Of a stretch of 64,000 nucleotides of DNA, positions 8,849-18,930 are shown in pieces (the first letter of the stretch is position 1; each line of letters begins with the position of its first letter). Source of the stretch: Lysobacter sp. (GTDB lineage Bacteria > Pseudomonadota > Gammaproteobacteria > Xanthomonadales > Xanthomonadaceae); NCBI GenBank assembly GCA_027306995.1, contig DAHUXS010000021.1, positions 1 through 64,000 of the forward strand, written 5' to 3'. The position numbers were made by a program, and so were the translations under genes. The notes under the pieces are model-generated. The model worked only from the letters and a program-made list of their open reading frames with translations, ran no database searches and was not told the DNA's origin.

Positions 8849-10807
8849 TCAGTTCCCGAGTTCGCAGGTGGGGGCGATGCGTTCACCATCGAGGCGACCG
8901 GCGATGCGATCGGAGAGGCGCAGCATCTTGCCGTGCATGCGCCAGTCGTAGATCACGCTGAAGCCGAGCACGCGCGGGACGTATTCGCGGGTTTCCTTGT
9001 ACGGAATCGCCTCGACCCAGGCGTCGATGTCGAGCTGCGGGCGTTGCGATTTCCAGCGCGCGGCGGCATTCGGCCCGGCGTTGTAGCCGGCGATCACCAC
9101 CGGAAGCGATCCACCCGCCTTGTCCAGCCCTTCGCGCAGGTAGGCGCTGCCGATCGCGATATTGCCGGGGCCGTCGTACAGGCTGTTGCCATCGACATAG
9201 GCGATGCCGCTGCGACGTGCAACGCGTTGTCCGGTTTCCGGAATCAGCTGCATCAGCCCGCGGGCATCGGCGTTGGAGCGCGCGCGTGGATCGAACAGGC
9301 TTTCGGCGCGGATTTCGGCGGCGATCCACGCCGGATCGAGACGGCTGGCGGTGGCGGCGCGCTCGATGTTGTCCTGGTAGTGCAGCGGGAAGCGCAGTTC
9401 GAGCAGGCGCATTTCCTGGGGCTGGTCGCGATCCATGCCGAAGGCGGCGCGATCGAACCATTGCTGCGAAAGGGCGTCGCGCACCGCGGCCAGTCGTTGC
9501 GCCGACGGTGATGTTTTCGCGGCAGCGGTCCATTCGCGGTTGGCCCAGTCGTTGCGACCGATGCGATGCAGCGCCAGCGCGCGCTGGAATCCGACCGATT
9601 GCAGGGGCGTCTGCGGCGTCGGCAACGGGCACAGGCGATAGGGCTGGTGCAGGCGATCGGCGGCCATGAAGCCGTAGAACTCGCTGTTGCGCGCGGCATC
9701 GACATAAGCGGCATGCGCCTGTTCGCGCTGTCCGCCCTGTTCCAGCGCGCGCGCGAGGAAATAGATCCAGCGCGTATCGCCGCGCAGCTTGTCGGGCATC
9801 GCGCGGATCGCCGCCAATGTCGCTGGCCAATCCCCGCGCCACAGCGCATCGCGGGTGCGCAATTCGTGCAGGGCATCGTCGAATTCCGACGCCGGCACGG
9901 CGGTGAAACGCTGCGCCGTGCGCGGATCGTGGTCAATCGCCGAAGCGCGCGCGATCGCTGCCAGCACGCGGCCGCGTTGTGCATCATCGAGCGTGAACGC
10001 GCTGTTCCATTTCGGTAGCGCGGCTTCCGCGTTGTCGGGATAATTCTTGGCGTCCTGCTCGAGTCCGGCGGCGATGACCGCGCGACTGCGCGCCGTCTTC
10101 GGCCATGCCATCGCCGAATCGCGCGGTGCGCCGAGGAAGTCGGCGTATTCGCCGGCGAGCTTCGCCTGGTCGGGCGGCAGGCCCTTGCCGGCTTCGCGCA
10201 TCACCGAAGGCAGGCGTTGTTCCAGCGCGGCATCGAAACGATCCCAGCGCAGTGCGTCGTCGACGCCGCCACGCTGTTCGAGGATCGCCATCGGTTCGCG
10301 GCAGGCGCTCGTCCATGGCCGCCCGGATCGCCACACCTTGCGCGCGTCCTGCGTCCACTCGGCATCGAAACGACCGAGCTTCGCTTCGGCCAGCAGGTCG
10401 AGGCAGCGGTTGGCCTGCGAGTCGCTACCATCGACGTCGAGCGACGACAGCGCGTTCCAATCCTGTCGCCGCGCGAGTTCCGCCCGCCACATGTCGGCGA
10501 GCGCATTGCCCGCCGGTTGTCCGGCATCGCGGCGCAGGGCGGCATTGACGTCACCGGCGGATGCCGTCGCCAGCATCTGGCGGATGCGCGCATAGTCGAG
10601 CCATGCATGCAGCGGATGATTGGCCAGCGCGCGATCCTGCGTCGGTGTCAGGCGTCCCTGCTCGGCGGCCACGAGCGCCGATTGCATCGCGGTATCGGAG
10701 GGCGACAGCGGCGGTGGCGTCTGCGCTTCCGCCGCACCATGCGGCGTGCAGGCAGCGAGCATGCACAGCACGGGAAGGAGGATGGCGCGCGGCGGACGGT
10801 TGTTCAT
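8849..10807 (-). CDS. slt: Soluble-type lytic murein transglycosylase, predicted lipoprotein
   Basis: A 652-residue Slt70-type enzyme that cleaves peptidoglycan glycan strands to 1,6-anhydro-muropeptides. A signal sequence ends in LAAC with C20 as the candidate lipidated cysteine, so despite the family name it may be membrane-anchored. A long alpha-superhelical U/L-domain region (about residues 40-480) precedes the C-terminal lysozyme-like SLT domain, where [15 protein letters not shown] holds the catalytic E502 and [10 protein letters not shown] follows. The ATG is preceded on its strand by TATAGT and six bases, and no Shine-Dalgarno, suggesting a leaderless message. The cca gene follows after five bases. 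Confidence 0.93.
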   Translation of the reverse strand: MNNRPPRAILLPVLCMLAACTPHGAAEAQTPPPLSPSDTAMQSALVAAEQGRLTPTQDRALANHPLHAWLDYARIRQMLATASAGDVNAALRRDAGQPAGNALADMWRAELARRQDWNALSSLDVDGSDSQANRCLDLLAEAKLGRFDAEWTQDARKVWRSGRPWTSACREPMAILEQRGGVDDALRWDRFDAALEQRLPSVMREAGKGLPPDQAKLAGEYADFLGAPRDSAMAWPKTARSRAVIAAGLEQDAKNYPDNAEAALPKWNSAFTLDDAQRGRVLAAIARASAIDHDPRTAQRFTAVPASEFDDALHELRTRDALWRGDWPATLAAIRAMPDKLRGDTRWIYFLARALEQGGQREQAHAAYVDAARNSEFYGFMAADRLHQPYRLCPLPTPQTPLQSVGFQRALALHRIGRNDWANREWTAAAKTSPSAQRLAAVRDALSQQWFDRAAFGMDRDQPQEMRLLELRFPLHYQDNIERAATASRLDPAWIAAEIRAESLFDPRARSNADARGLMQLIPETGQRVARRSGIAYVDGNSLYDGPGNIAIGSAYLREGLDKAGGSLPVVIAGYNAGPNAAARWKSQRPQLDIDAWVEAIPYKETREYVPRVLGFSVIYDWRMHGKMLRLSDRIAGRLDGERIAPTCELGN

Positions 10808-10813
10808 TCCCCG

Positions 10814-10819
10814 ACTATA
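10814..10819 (-). promoter_or_regulatory. -10 box of slt, leaderless type
   Basis: On the minus strand TATAGT (five of six matches to TATAAT) is followed by CGGGGA and then the ATG of slt. The six-base spacing repeats that seen at tsaD, engB and ppc. The -35 region was not clear. Confidence 0.5.
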
Positions 10820-10852
10820 GCCGCGCTGCTTGAACGGACGGTGGATACGCGT

Positions 10853-11623
10853 TCAGCGCGCCAGTGCGTGCCCGGGAATCTCGAGGTCGGCCGACAGCGC
10901 GAGATGGTCGGATGCCGCCGCCTGCATCACCTGCAAGCTTGCCAGCGCAATGCCATCGGTCGTCAGCAGGTGATCGATCGCGCGTTGCGGTCGCCAACTG
11001 GGGAAGGTTGGAACGTGGTGCTGCGGTGGCTGCAGGCGAGTGGTGCGGAACAGTCGCGCCATCTCCGGTTGTTCGATGCTGCAGTTGAAGTCGCCCATCA
11101 GCACCGCGTTGGGCGCATCGGCCAGCAATTCGGCGATGAAGCCCAGTTGCACGTGTCGCGACGTCGCGCCCAGCGAAAGATGCGCGATGGCGACGCGCAA
11201 ACCCTCGGTGCCGGAACCGAAGCGCGCGAGCAGCACCCCGCGCCCCTTCACCCGCCCCGGCAGCGGATGGTGCTCGACCTCGACCGGTTCGATCCGGCTC
11301 AGCAATCCGTTTGCGCTGGAGGCGACGCCGCCGACGCTACGGTTGGGCTGGTGTGTCCAGTAGGCGAAACCGCCGCGGGTGGCGAGGTAGTGCGTCTGGT
11401 TGGTGAAGCCGGAACGGAAGCTGCCGGGATCGGCTTCCTGCAGGCCGACGATGTCGTGCTGGCCGGCGATCCGCGCGATGGCGTCGAGCGCGCCGCGCTT
11501 GCCGCCCAGCGGCAACACGTGCGACCAGCTGCGGGTGGCGTAATCGCTGTAGCGACGCGTGCTGGAGCCTGCCTGGATGTTGGCGCTCAGCAGACGCAGG
11601 CGGTGCATGGAAGGATCCGGCAT
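10853..11623 (-). CDS. Endonuclease/exonuclease/phosphatase (EEP) family protein
   Basis: A 256-residue EEP-fold protein. The fold's active-site motifs are visible in order: LLSANIQAG near the N terminus, DIVGLQEAD with catalytic E63, GRGVLLARF and IAHLSLG strands, LMGDFNCSI with the metal/catalytic Asp-Asn, and SDHLALSADLEI at the C terminus with the Asp-His pair. No signal peptide is evident. Substrates in this superfamily range from DNA to phospholipids and inositol phosphates, so no specific role is assigned. It starts four bases after a dsbA-like gene, so it belongs to the same transcript; an alternative start five codons in (MHRLRLL) is possible. Confidence 0.88.
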   Translation of the reverse strand: MPDPSMHRLRLLSANIQAGSSTRRYSDYATRSWSHVLPLGGKRGALDAIARIAGQHDIVGLQEADPGSFRSGFTNQTHYLATRGGFAYWTHQPNRSVGGVASSANGLLSRIEPVEVEHHPLPGRVKGRGVLLARFGSGTEGLRVAIAHLSLGATSRHVQLGFIAELLADAPNAVLMGDFNCSIEQPEMARLFRTTRLQPPQHHVPTFPSWRPQRAIDHLLTTDGIALASLQVMQAAASDHLALSADLEIPGHALAR

Positions 11624-11627
11624 CGGT

Positions 11628-12401
11628 TTATTTCCCGGTGCCGCTCTCCCGGGCGATCAGCGCGCTGGCGATGCGCAGGTCGTCGAGTTGGGACGGACCC
11701 TTGATGCGGTACTTGCCGTTGACGATCAGCGTCGGCGTGCCTTCAATGCCGCTGCGCACTTCGAAATCGTGCGCCTTCTGCATCTGCTGCTGCACTTCCG
11801 GACTGGCCATCGTCGCGCGGAACGTCTTGGCATCGAAGCCCTGTCCGCCCAGCCACGCCGCGATGCCGTCGCCATTGGACGCCGGCGGCAACGATTTGTC
11901 GCCGTGGATGCCGTAGAACATGCGGGTGTGGATCGCGGCCAGCTGGCCGGTCTTCAGCGCGGCGAAATAGGTGCGACCGAGATCCGAGGCCGCGCCGCCG
12001 GCGAGCGGCAGCGGGGTGACGCGCACGTTCCCCGGCTGCTGCTTGGTCCACGCTTCCAGCAACGGTTCGAAATCGGCGCAATGCGGGCAGCTGTAGGCAA
12101 ACACTTCGACCACTTCGACCTTGCCGTCGAGCGGCTGGAACGGCTGGCCGTTGGCGATCTCGTCATAGTCCTTGCCGGCGACCGCAGGCTTGGTCTTGGC
12201 TTCGGCGATGGCCTGCGTGGCCGCATTGGTCGCCATCTGCACCAGCTTGGCGTCGAACGGCAGCGGCTGCGTCGGCGTCGCCACCGGTTTGGTGGCCGAC
12301 GTCGCCGCGCCCGGCGATTTCTGCTGGCAACCGGCGATGGACAGCAGGGACATCGCGATCAGCGCGGAAAGACGCATCCGCTTGGGCAGCGCGGCGTTCA
12401 T
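11628..12401 (-). CDS. DsbA-family thiol:disulfide oxidoreductase, lipoprotein (third of three)
   Basis: A 257-residue periplasmic thioredoxin-fold protein. It has a lipobox SIAGC (C25), a Thr/Pro/Ala linker, a FAYSCPHC active site (C105-P-H-C108, the DsbA dipeptide P-H) and the cis-proline loop GTPTLIVNGKY. It should oxidise cysteines of exported proteins, with DsbB as electron acceptor. ATG 12401 was chosen; an in-frame TTG two codons upstream is nearer a GAGGTGG box inside the upstream gene's end, so the start is uncertain by two residues. It lies two bases behind another dsbA-like gene. Compared with E. coli DsbA (208 aa) it is extended at the N terminus. Confidence 0.9.
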   Translation of the reverse strand: MNAALPKRMRLSALIAMSLLSIAGCQQKSPGAATSATKPVATPTQPLPFDAKLVQMATNAATQAIAEAKTKPAVAGKDYDEIANGQPFQPLDGKVEVVEVFAYSCPHCADFEPLLEAWTKQQPGNVRVTPLPLAGGAASDLGRTYFAALKTGQLAAIHTRMFYGIHGDKSLPPASNGDGIAAWLGGQGFDAKTFRATMASPEVQQQMQKAHDFEVRSGIEGTPTLIVNGKYRIKGPSQLDDLRIASALIARESGTGK

Positions 12402-12403
12402 GC

Positions 12404-13207
12404 TCAATGACCACCTCGTGCGGCGCGTTCCTGGGCGATCAGCTTGTCGGCGATCTTGAGCTGGTCTTCGCGGGTGCTGCCTTCGGGACCGGTGATGCGG
12501 AACTTGCCGTCGATGATCATCGTCGGCGTGCCTTCGACGCCTTCGGCCTGGATGTACTGCTTGGCCTTGGCCAGCTTGCCTTCCACCGCGAAGCTCGTCG
12601 CTGCCGACTTGAACTGCGCGACATCGACGCCCTGGCGACCGTAGAACGCTGCGATCGCATCCATGCCGTCATTGCCGCGCTCGCCCTTCAACGCCTGCTT
12701 GATGTGGATTTCGTCGTACAGCGGCTGGTGGGTGCGCTCGGTCACGCCCAGCACGTCGGCGGCGTAGTAGGCGCGCGCATAGTCGTCCCACATGCGGCCG
12801 AACAGCGCCGGGACGTGGACTACGCGGACATCGGACGGCAGCGACTTCGCCCACGGCGCGAATTGCGGCTCGAACGCGGCGCAGGCCGGGCAGACGTAGT
12901 TGAAGACTTCGACCATTTCGATTTTGCCGTCGGCGGGTTCGAATGGCTGGCCGTTGGCGATCACGACGTAATCCTTGCCCTCGACCGGCGCAGGTCCGGT
13001 CGGCTGGTGCGAGACCGGCGGCGCCGGGGGCTGGTTCGATGCGGTGCTGGCCGGCGCGTTGCCGTTCGCAGCGGTGTCGCTGGCGGCGGGCGTGGACGCT
13101 GCCGGAGTGCTCGCGGCCGGAGCGGCGGTGTCGGAGCTCGGCTTGCAGGCGGACAGGGTGGCGACGATCGCCAGCGTGGCGACGGAAACGAGGGTACGGG
13201 CGATCAC
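12404..13207 (-). CDS. DsbA-family thiol:disulfide oxidoreductase, lipoprotein (second of three)
   Basis: A 267-residue DsbA-like protein with a lipobox TLSAC (C21) and a long low-complexity linker (residues about 26-75) containing STPAAS repeats, which would place the thioredoxin domain away from the membrane. Its active site is VCPAC (C106-P-A-C109), a different dipeptide from its two neighbours, and the cis-Pro loop GTPTMIIDGKF is intact. The start is a GTG that overlaps the stop of the upstream gene as GTGA, so the two are translationally coupled. The different active-site dipeptide suggests a different redox potential or partner, but this is inference. Confidence 0.9.
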   Translation of the reverse strand: MIARTLVSVATLAIVATLSACKPSSDTAAPAASTPAASTPAASDTAANGNAPASTASNQPPAPPVSHQPTGPAPVEGKDYVVIANGQPFEPADGKIEMVEVFNYVCPACAAFEPQFAPWAKSLPSDVRVVHVPALFGRMWDDYARAYYAADVLGVTERTHQPLYDEIHIKQALKGERGNDGMDAIAAFYGRQGVDVAQFKSAATSFAVEGKLAKAKQYIQAEGVEGTPTMIIDGKFRITGPEGSTREDQLKIADKLIAQERAARGGH

Positions 13208-13845
13208 AGTTTGCCTCCGTGGATCTGGGCGGTGAGACGGTCGAGGATATCGAGTTGATCTTCGTAGCTGCGGCCAAGCACCTTGTACTTGCCGTTGACG
13301 ATCAGCGTCGGGGTGGTGTCGGCTTGCGCCGCGACCACGAAGGCGCGGTCGCGCGCGAGGTCGGCCTTGACCTGCGGCGACTGCATCAGCGCCAGCAGCT
13401 TGGCCGGCGTGCTGCCGAACGGCGCCATGAAGGCGGCGTATTCCTCGGCGCTGGGGCGGGCCGGCATGGTCTGGTCGTCGTGGATGGCGCGGAACATCGC
13501 CGGATGCACGCGCGGCAGCAGGCCGGCATGCTGCGCGGCGAAGGCGGCCGCGGCGCCGGGCGAATCGGGATCGGAGGGCAGGTAGACCATGCGCACCCAG
13601 GCCGGCTGGCGCGAGGCCCAGGCCGAGATCATTGGTGCGAAGTGGGCGCAGTGCGGGCACCACCAGGCATAGACCTCGACGACTTCGACTTCGCCCTTCT
13701 TCAATGCCTGCCAGGGGTGCGCGCCGGCCACGATGTCGTAGTCGGTGCCCTGTACCAAGGGGGCGTTGGAAGTGGCGGCGGAAGCCGGAAGGGTGGCGCC
13801 GATGGCGATCAGTCCGGCGATCAACAGGGAGGAGAGCAGGCGCAT
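13204..13845 (-). CDS. DsbA-family thiol:disulfide oxidoreductase, soluble periplasmic (first of three)
   Basis: A 213-residue protein with a cleavable signal sequence (ATLPASAA-TS) and no lipobox, closest in size to E. coli DsbA. The active site is WWCPHC (C63-P-H-C66) and the cis-Pro loop is TTPTLIVNGKY. AGAGG lies a few bases upstream of the ATG. It heads the dsbA-dsbA-dsbA-EEP gene string and follows a strong terminator after cytochrome c4. The likely role is general disulfide formation in exported proteins. Confidence 0.92.
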   Translation of the reverse strand: MRLLSSLLIAGLIAIGATLPASAATSNAPLVQGTDYDIVAGAHPWQALKKGEVEVVEVYAWWCPHCAHFAPMISAWASRQPAWVRMVYLPSDPDSPGAAAAFAAQHAGLLPRVHPAMFRAIHDDQTMPARPSAEEYAAFMAPFGSTPAKLLALMQSPQVKADLARDRAFVVAAQADTTPTLIVNGKYKVLGRSYEDQLDILDRLTAQIHGGKL

Positions 13846-13858
13846 GGCGACCTCTGGC

Positions 13859-13888
13859 AAAAAAAAGCCGGCCCGATCATGGGCCGGC
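13859..13888 (-). terminator. Strong rho-independent terminator after cytochrome c4
   Basis: On the minus strand a perfect eight-pair stem GCCGGCCC / GGGCCGGC with a six-base ATGATC loop is followed by eight T residues. It lies between the cytochrome c4 stop and the first dsbA start, so the dsbA genes need their own promoter or depend on read-through. Confidence 0.93.
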
Positions 13889-13940
13889 GTGATGATCCGG
13901 AACGTGAACGATCTGACTGCCCACGTGAGGGAAAGTTCCC

Positions 13941-14807
13941 TCAGTTCTTCGACGGCTGCGGTGCGGCAGCCGCAGCGGCCTTGGCGGCAGCCACGTCGGC
14001 GGGGCTGGCTTGGTCGGCGCGGTTGTGCAGACCCTGCAGATAGGTCGCCAAGCCCTTGATCTCCTCGTCGGAGAGATTCTTGGTCTCCAGCGCCATCAGG
14101 CCGAACAGCTTGTCGTCCTTCAGCGTGCTCTGGCCGCCGCGATATTCGGTCAGGCGCATCTCGACGTACCAGGACTGCTGGCCGCCGACGTGCGGGTAGG
14201 CCGGGCCCGGATTGCCGTCGCCGGCGGGGCCGTGGCAGGCGGTGCAGGCGACGATGCCGCGGCCGGCATCCCCCTGGCGATAGAGCTTCTCGCCGACCTG
14301 GTAGAGCTTCTTGCCTTCGTACGGACCGCTGGCGATCGCGGTGTCGTCGGCGATCCCGGCACCGGAGTGCTGGGTCTGGAAGTAGGCACCGAGATCGCGC
14401 ATGTCCTGCGGCGACAGGGCCTGGGCGTAGGGAATCATCAGCGAGGCGTTGCCGTCGGTGCGCAGGCCGGCCTTGAACAGGGCCAGCTGCTTGGCGACGA
14501 ACAGTTCGCTCTGGCCGGCGATGCGCGGATACAGCGCGGGATTGGCGGTGGCGTTGCCGTCGAGGCCGTGGCAGGCGGCGCAGGCGCCGGCCTTGGCGGC
14601 ACCGGCCTTGGCATCGCCCCAATGGGTCTTGGCCAGTTCGGCATATGCGTTGGGATCCTGCCCGGCCTTGCCCGCGGGCGCAGCCGGTGCGGCGGCGGGC
14701 TTGCTGTCCTTCGCCTGCGCGGCGGGGACCGTGGACTGGGCGTAGGCGACGGCAGCGATGGCGAGACCAGCCAGACCGACGAGGCCGTAAGCGCGGATGT
14801 GACGCAT
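13941..14807 (-). CDS. Diheme cytochrome c4
   Basis: A 288-residue periplasmic cytochrome with two c-type heme sites, CAACH (76-80) and CTACH (188-192), each in a homologous half, as in cytochrome c4 of Pseudomonas and Azotobacter. These proteins carry electrons from bc1 to terminal oxidases. A signal sequence ends near AAVAYAQS, and an Ala/Pro-rich linker (about 26-50) precedes the first domain. The start MRHIRAYG was selected because GGGAG lies five bases upstream of that ATG. The C terminus is an Ala-rich tail. The gene is divergent from engB, again a typical gammaproteobacterial neighbourhood. Confidence 0.95.
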   Translation of the reverse strand: MRHIRAYGLVGLAGLAIAAVAYAQSTVPAAQAKDSKPAAAPAAPAGKAGQDPNAYAELAKTHWGDAKAGAAKAGACAACHGLDGNATANPALYPRIAGQSELFVAKQLALFKAGLRTDGNASLMIPYAQALSPQDMRDLGAYFQTQHSGAGIADDTAIASGPYEGKKLYQVGEKLYRQGDAGRGIVACTACHGPAGDGNPGPAYPHVGGQQSWYVEMRLTEYRGGQSTLKDDKLFGLMALETKNLSDEEIKGLATYLQGLHNRADQASPADVAAAKAAAAAAPQPSKN

Positions 14808-14903
14808 GTGAACTCCCATGAGACCCGGGACCGGCATCGGCCGGCCGCAACTGATCGATTATCCGTGTCGACCCGAAGGCGGTCAACGCGAGCCAATGCC
14901 CAC

Positions 14904-14909
14904 TATCCT
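14904..14909 (+). promoter_or_regulatory. -10 box of engB, leaderless type
   Basis: TATCCT is followed by six bases and the ATG at 14916, with no ribosome-binding site in between, the same hexamer and spacing as at tsaD. No convincing -35 was found. Confidence 0.5.
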
Positions 14910-14915
14910 GTCGCC

Positions 14916-15527
14916 ATGAGTCTGCCCTTCCAGCGCGCCCGCTATCTCCTCTCCGCCCACACCGCCCGCCAGCTGCCTGCTGACGAAGGCCATGAAGTCG
15001 CGTTCGCCGGACGTTCCAACGCCGGCAAATCGAGCGCGCTCAACGCGATCTGCCAGCAGAACGCGTTGGCCCGCGTCTCCAAGACGCCGGGGCGCACGCA
15101 GCAGCTGGTCTATTTCGACATGCCGCCGCTGGCCGACACTCACCTGGTCGATTTGCCCGGTTACGGCTACGCCAAGGTGCCGAAGGAGATGCAGGAGCAC
15201 TGGCAGGCCTTCATCGCCAGTTATTTCGAAACGCGGCGTGCGCTGTCGGGGCTGGTGGTGGTGATGGACATCCGCCATCCGCTGAAGGAATACGACTTGC
15301 AGATGCTGGGATACGCTGTGCGCCGTGGTTTGCCCGCCCATGCCTTGCTGACCAAGGCCGATAAGCTGTCGCGCGGCGCGGCGATGAACACCTTGCACGC
15401 GGTGCGCAAGGAACTGGTGTCTGCGTTCGGCGACAGCGTGAGCGCCCAGGTGTTCTCCGGCGAGTCCAAGCAGGGCGTCGACGAGGTGCGCACGGTGCTC
15501 GTGCGCTGGCTGGGACTGGAGAAGTAA
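14916..15527 (+). CDS. engB: Ribosome biogenesis GTPase EngB/YihA
   Basis: A 203-residue P-loop GTPase of the YihA/YsxC family needed for 50S subunit assembly. The G1 loop is GRSNAGKSS (32-40), G2 lies in SKTPGRTQ, G3 is DLPGYG and G4 is TKADK. The length and order are normal. The ATG at 14916 follows a -10-like hexamer by six bases; an upstream in-frame extension would overlap the cytochrome c4 gene. It is divergent from cytochrome c4 and tail-to-tail with the amylase gene. Confidence 0.97.
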   Translation: MSLPFQRARYLLSAHTARQLPADEGHEVAFAGRSNAGKSSALNAICQQNALARVSKTPGRTQQLVYFDMPPLADTHLVDLPGYGYAKVPKEMQEHWQAFIASYFETRRALSGLVVVMDIRHPLKEYDLQMLGYAVRRGLPAHALLTKADKLSRGAAMNTLHAVRKELVSAFGDSVSAQVFSGESKQGVDEVRTVLVRWLGLEK

Positions 15528-15530
15528 GAC

Positions 15531-17393
15531 TCAGCGCAGTTCGAGGATGGTTGCCGACTTCGCTGGCAGCGTGAGCGATGCGCCGAATTGCATGTCGCGA
15601 TCGTTCAACACGTCGTACGCGCGTTCGCCCGGCTTGATGAAATCGCCGAAACGATCGAGCGCCATGGTTTTCGCGGCATCGCCCTTGTTGAGCGCGACCA
15701 TCACCGCCTTGTGCCTGTCGTCGTGGCGGAAGTAGACGTAGACCGATCCATCCGGCGCGAAATGGGTGAGTCGACCGCTCTGCACTACTGGCGTGCGCTT
15801 GCGCCACTCGAACAGCTTGCGTACGTAGTCCTGCGCATCGCGTTGCGCCGTCGATAGTCCCTTGCCGGTGAAGGCATCGGCAGCGTCGCCATTCCAGCCG
15901 CCCGGCATATCGGCGCGCAATTCGCCATCGTGGCGATCCTTCGGTCCGCGCACCAGCACTTCCGATCCGTAATAGAACTGCGGGGTGCCGCGTATCGTTG
16001 CGATGTAGGCCATCGCGATCTTCCACAAGCCGACGTCGCCATCGAGATGCGCGAGCAGGCGCGTGGTGTCGTGGTTTTCGGCGAACACCACCAGTCGTCC
16101 GGGATCGGGATAGAGGAAGTCGTTGGCGAGCATTTCGTACAGCGGAATCCAGCTGCTGTCCGGACCGTGTTCGGCCAGCGGCAACACGTCGCGCAGCGTG
16201 GTGTGGATCGGGAAATCCATCATGCTCGGCATGTGGGGCACGTGGCCGTCGGGGTTGGTCTTGCCGCGTTGCCAGTGGGCGACGATCGCCGGATTGACGC
16301 TCCATTCCTCGCCGACCATGGCGAAGTCCGGATATTCGTCGAGGATTTCCTTCGCCCATTGCGAAACGAAGGCGGTATCGGCGTAACCGAACGTGTCCTC
16401 GCGGATGCCGGAGAGATCGGCGTATTCGATCCACCACAGGCTGTTCTGGATGAGATAGCGCGCCAGATGCGGATTGCGCTGGTTGAGGTCGGGCATGTCC
16501 TTGACGAACCAGCCATCGAGGAAAGTCCTGCGATCCTGAGGCGCTGCATGCGGGTCCTGAAGGGTGGTGCGGCGATGGTTGGTCTGGAAGAACTTGCCGC
16601 CGTTGTTGATCCAGTCGTTGCTCGGCAAGTCCCGCATCCACCAGTGGCCGGAACCGATGTGGTTGAGCACCACGTCCATGATCAGGCCGATGCCGCGCGC
16701 CTTCGCTTCGCGCGACAGCGCGCGGTAATCCGCGTTGCTGCCGAAACGCGGATCGACGCGGTAGAGGTCGGTGATCGCATAGCCGTGGTAGGAGAATTTC
16801 GGCTGGTTGTTTTCCAGCACCGGCGTCGACCACAGCTGGGTGAAGCCGAGCCCGGCGATGTAGTCGAGATGCTGGCGGATGCCGGCGATGTCGCCGCCGT
16901 GGCGGCCATTCGAGTTGCCGCGGTCCAAGCCCTCCATGCCGGCGACGTTGTCGTTGTGCACGTCACCATTGGCGAAGCGGTCGGGCGTGACCAGGTAGAT
17001 CGCATCGCGGGCATCGAAACCGCGGCGTTGGGCGGAGCCGGGTGCGCGTGCGTCGAGTCGCCATGGATGCGTGGCGACAACCTTGCCGTTCTCGACGAAT
17101 TCGATGGCGAATTCGCCGGGCCTGGCGTCCCGCGCGACCGCCACTGTCACGAACAGGTAATTGGGATTGGCGACCTTGGCGACATCGACGATGCGCACGC
17201 CCACGTATGCGACACGTGGTGTGGTGGTGGCGATTCCGTCGCCATGCACCATCAACTCCACGTGGTCGTGCTTCATCCCCACCCACCAGCTGGCCGGCTC
17301 CAAATGGTCGATGGCATACCGATTGGCGGCCAGTGCACGTGTCGGCAGGGCCGCCGCAATCAACAGCAGGCAGGACGCGAGCGCGATGCGCAT
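15531..17393 (-). CDS. Secreted GH13 alpha-amylase family enzyme, cyclomaltodextrinase-like
   Basis: A 620-residue glycoside hydrolase with a signal peptide (cut likely after A23). An N-terminal beta-sandwich (about 25-115) of the cyclomaltodextrinase-N type precedes a GH13 barrel. Catalytic residues are visible: DVVLNH (240-245), nucleophile D333 in [11 protein letters not shown], acid/base E362 in VGEEW, and the transition-state stabiliser D442 in FAENHD. A C-terminal beta domain ends the protein. Known relatives hydrolyse maltooligosaccharides, cyclodextrins or pullulan; the exact specificity is not readable. Export suggests use of starch-derived sugars outside the cytoplasm. A GGAAG box precedes the ATG. 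Confidence 0.92.
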   Translation of the reverse strand: MRIALASCLLLIAAALPTRALAANRYAIDHLEPASWWVGMKHDHVELMVHGDGIATTTPRVAYVGVRIVDVAKVANPNYLFVTVAVARDARPGEFAIEFVENGKVVATHPWRLDARAPGSAQRRGFDARDAIYLVTPDRFANGDVHNDNVAGMEGLDRGNSNGRHGGDIAGIRQHLDYIAGLGFTQLWSTPVLENNQPKFSYHGYAITDLYRVDPRFGSNADYRALSREAKARGIGLIMDVVLNHIGSGHWWMRDLPSNDWINNGGKFFQTNHRRTTLQDPHAAPQDRRTFLDGWFVKDMPDLNQRNPHLARYLIQNSLWWIEYADLSGIREDTFGYADTAFVSQWAKEILDEYPDFAMVGEEWSVNPAIVAHWQRGKTNPDGHVPHMPSMMDFPIHTTLRDVLPLAEHGPDSSWIPLYEMLANDFLYPDPGRLVVFAENHDTTRLLAHLDGDVGLWKIAMAYIATIRGTPQFYYGSEVLVRGPKDRHDGELRADMPGGWNGDAADAFTGKGLSTAQRDAQDYVRKLFEWRKRTPVVQSGRLTHFAPDGSVYVYFRHDDRHKAVMVALNKGDAAKTMALDRFGDFIKPGERAYDVLNDRDMQFGASLTLPAKSATILELR

Positions 17394-17526
17394 GGGGCTT
17401 CCTTCGACGGGGATTTCCGCAGGCTACGCCGCGCATCCGCGCGCGCCAACATGGGCGTCGCGGAATACGTATGCAGCGCGCGATCCGCCCCCGTATAGTG
17501 ATCACCCCGCGAAGTGCGAGCCTCCC

Positions 17527-18906
17527 ATGTCCGGTCCTTCCGCCAGCAACGACACGCTGATCACCGACTATCGCCAATTGGTCGATGTCATGGCTTCCGG
17601 CGAGAAGCCGCGCGAGGCGTGGCGCATCGGGACCGAGCACGAGAAGTTCGGCTTCCGCCTCGACGATCTGCGCCCGCCGGAATTCGATGGCGAACGTGGC
17701 ATCGAAGCGCTGCTGAAGGGATTGGCGCGTTTCGGTTGGACGCCGTTCGAGGAGCACGGCCGTGTCATCGCGCTGACACAGGGCATGGCCTCGGTGACGC
17801 TGGAACCTGCAGGCCAGCTGGAACTCTCCGGCGCGCCGCTGGAAACCATCCACGACACCTGTCGCGAAGTCGGCACGCATCTCAACGAAGTGCGCCAGGT
17901 CGCCGACGAGCTCGGTCTCGGATTCCTCGGCATGGGCTTCCAGCCGAAGTGGCGCCGCGACCAGATGCCATGGATGCCGAAGGGCCGCTACAAGATCATG
18001 CGCGAATACATGCCCAAGGTCGGCAAGCTCGGCCTCGACATGATGACGCGCACCTGCACGGTGCAGGTCAATCTCGATTACGCCAGCGAAGCCGACATGG
18101 TGAAGAAGTTCCGGGTGTCGCTGGCGCTGCAGCCGATCGCCACCGCGTTGTTCGCCGACTCGCCGTTCACCGACGGCCAGCCCAACGGCTACCAGAGCTA
18201 TCGCTCGCACATCTGGACCGATACCGACGGCGACCGCACCGGCATGCTCGACTTCGTGTTCGAGGACGGCTTCGGTTACGAGCGGTATGTCGATTACCTG
18301 ATCGACGTACCGATGTACTTCAGCTATCGCGGCGGCGAATATCTCGACCTGTCCGGCAGGTCGTTCCGCAAGTTCCTCGCCGGCGAGCTCGACGAATTGC
18401 GCGGCGAGCTGCCGACGATCCGCGACTGGAACGACCATATGACCACCGCCTTCCCGGAAGTGCGGTTGAAGAAGTACCTGGAAATGCGCGGCGCCGATGG
18501 CGGTCCGTGGGGGCGGTTGTGCGCGCTGCCCGCGTTCTGGGTCGGATTGCTCTACGACGATGCCGCGCTCGATGCCGCCTGGGACCTGGTCAAGGATTTC
18601 ACCATGGAAGAACGCCACGCCCTGCGTGATGGCGTGCCCAAGCACGCATTGAAGCTGCCGTTCCGCGGCGCGACCGTGCGCGAACTGGCGATCGAGGCAT
18701 TGAAGATCTCATTGGCCGGCCTGCAGCGTCGCGGTCGCACGAGCAACGGCAGCTGCACCCGCGACGGCGCCGACGAATCCGGATTCCTGCAACCGTTGCT
18801 CGAAATCGCCGAAGCCGGGCAGACGCCGGCCGAGCGCAAGCTCGAACTGTTCCACGGCCCGTGGAAGGGTTCGGTCGATCCGGTGTTCAGCGAATACGCG
18901 TACTGA
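17527..18906 (+). CDS. gshA: Glutamate-cysteine ligase, plant/alphaproteobacterial type
   Basis: A 459-residue ligase that joins glutamate and cysteine in the first step of glutathione synthesis. It belongs to the class shared by plants and many proteobacteria, not the E. coli class. Visible marks are the N-terminal [12 protein letters not shown] metal-binding motif, the QLELSGAPL motif, [13 protein letters not shown] and the C-terminal GLQRRGR segment. A TATAGT box at 17494-17499 leaves a short leader. Glutathione made here is a cosubstrate of other enzymes in this window: frmA/frmB, the GST and the glutaredoxin. Confidence 0.95.
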   Translation: MSGPSASNDTLITDYRQLVDVMASGEKPREAWRIGTEHEKFGFRLDDLRPPEFDGERGIEALLKGLARFGWTPFEEHGRVIALTQGMASVTLEPAGQLELSGAPLETIHDTCREVGTHLNEVRQVADELGLGFLGMGFQPKWRRDQMPWMPKGRYKIMREYMPKVGKLGLDMMTRTCTVQVNLDYASEADMVKKFRVSLALQPIATALFADSPFTDGQPNGYQSYRSHIWTDTDGDRTGMLDFVFEDGFGYERYVDYLIDVPMYFSYRGGEYLDLSGRSFRKFLAGELDELRGELPTIRDWNDHMTTAFPEVRLKKYLEMRGADGGPWGRLCALPAFWVGLLYDDAALDAAWDLVKDFTMEERHALRDGVPKHALKLPFRGATVRELAIEALKISLAGLQRRGRTSNGSCTRDGADESGFLQPLLEIAEAGQTPAERKLELFHGPWKGSVDPVFSEYAY

Positions 18907-18930
18907 TCGTTCGCCGATCCGTTGGCAGGA

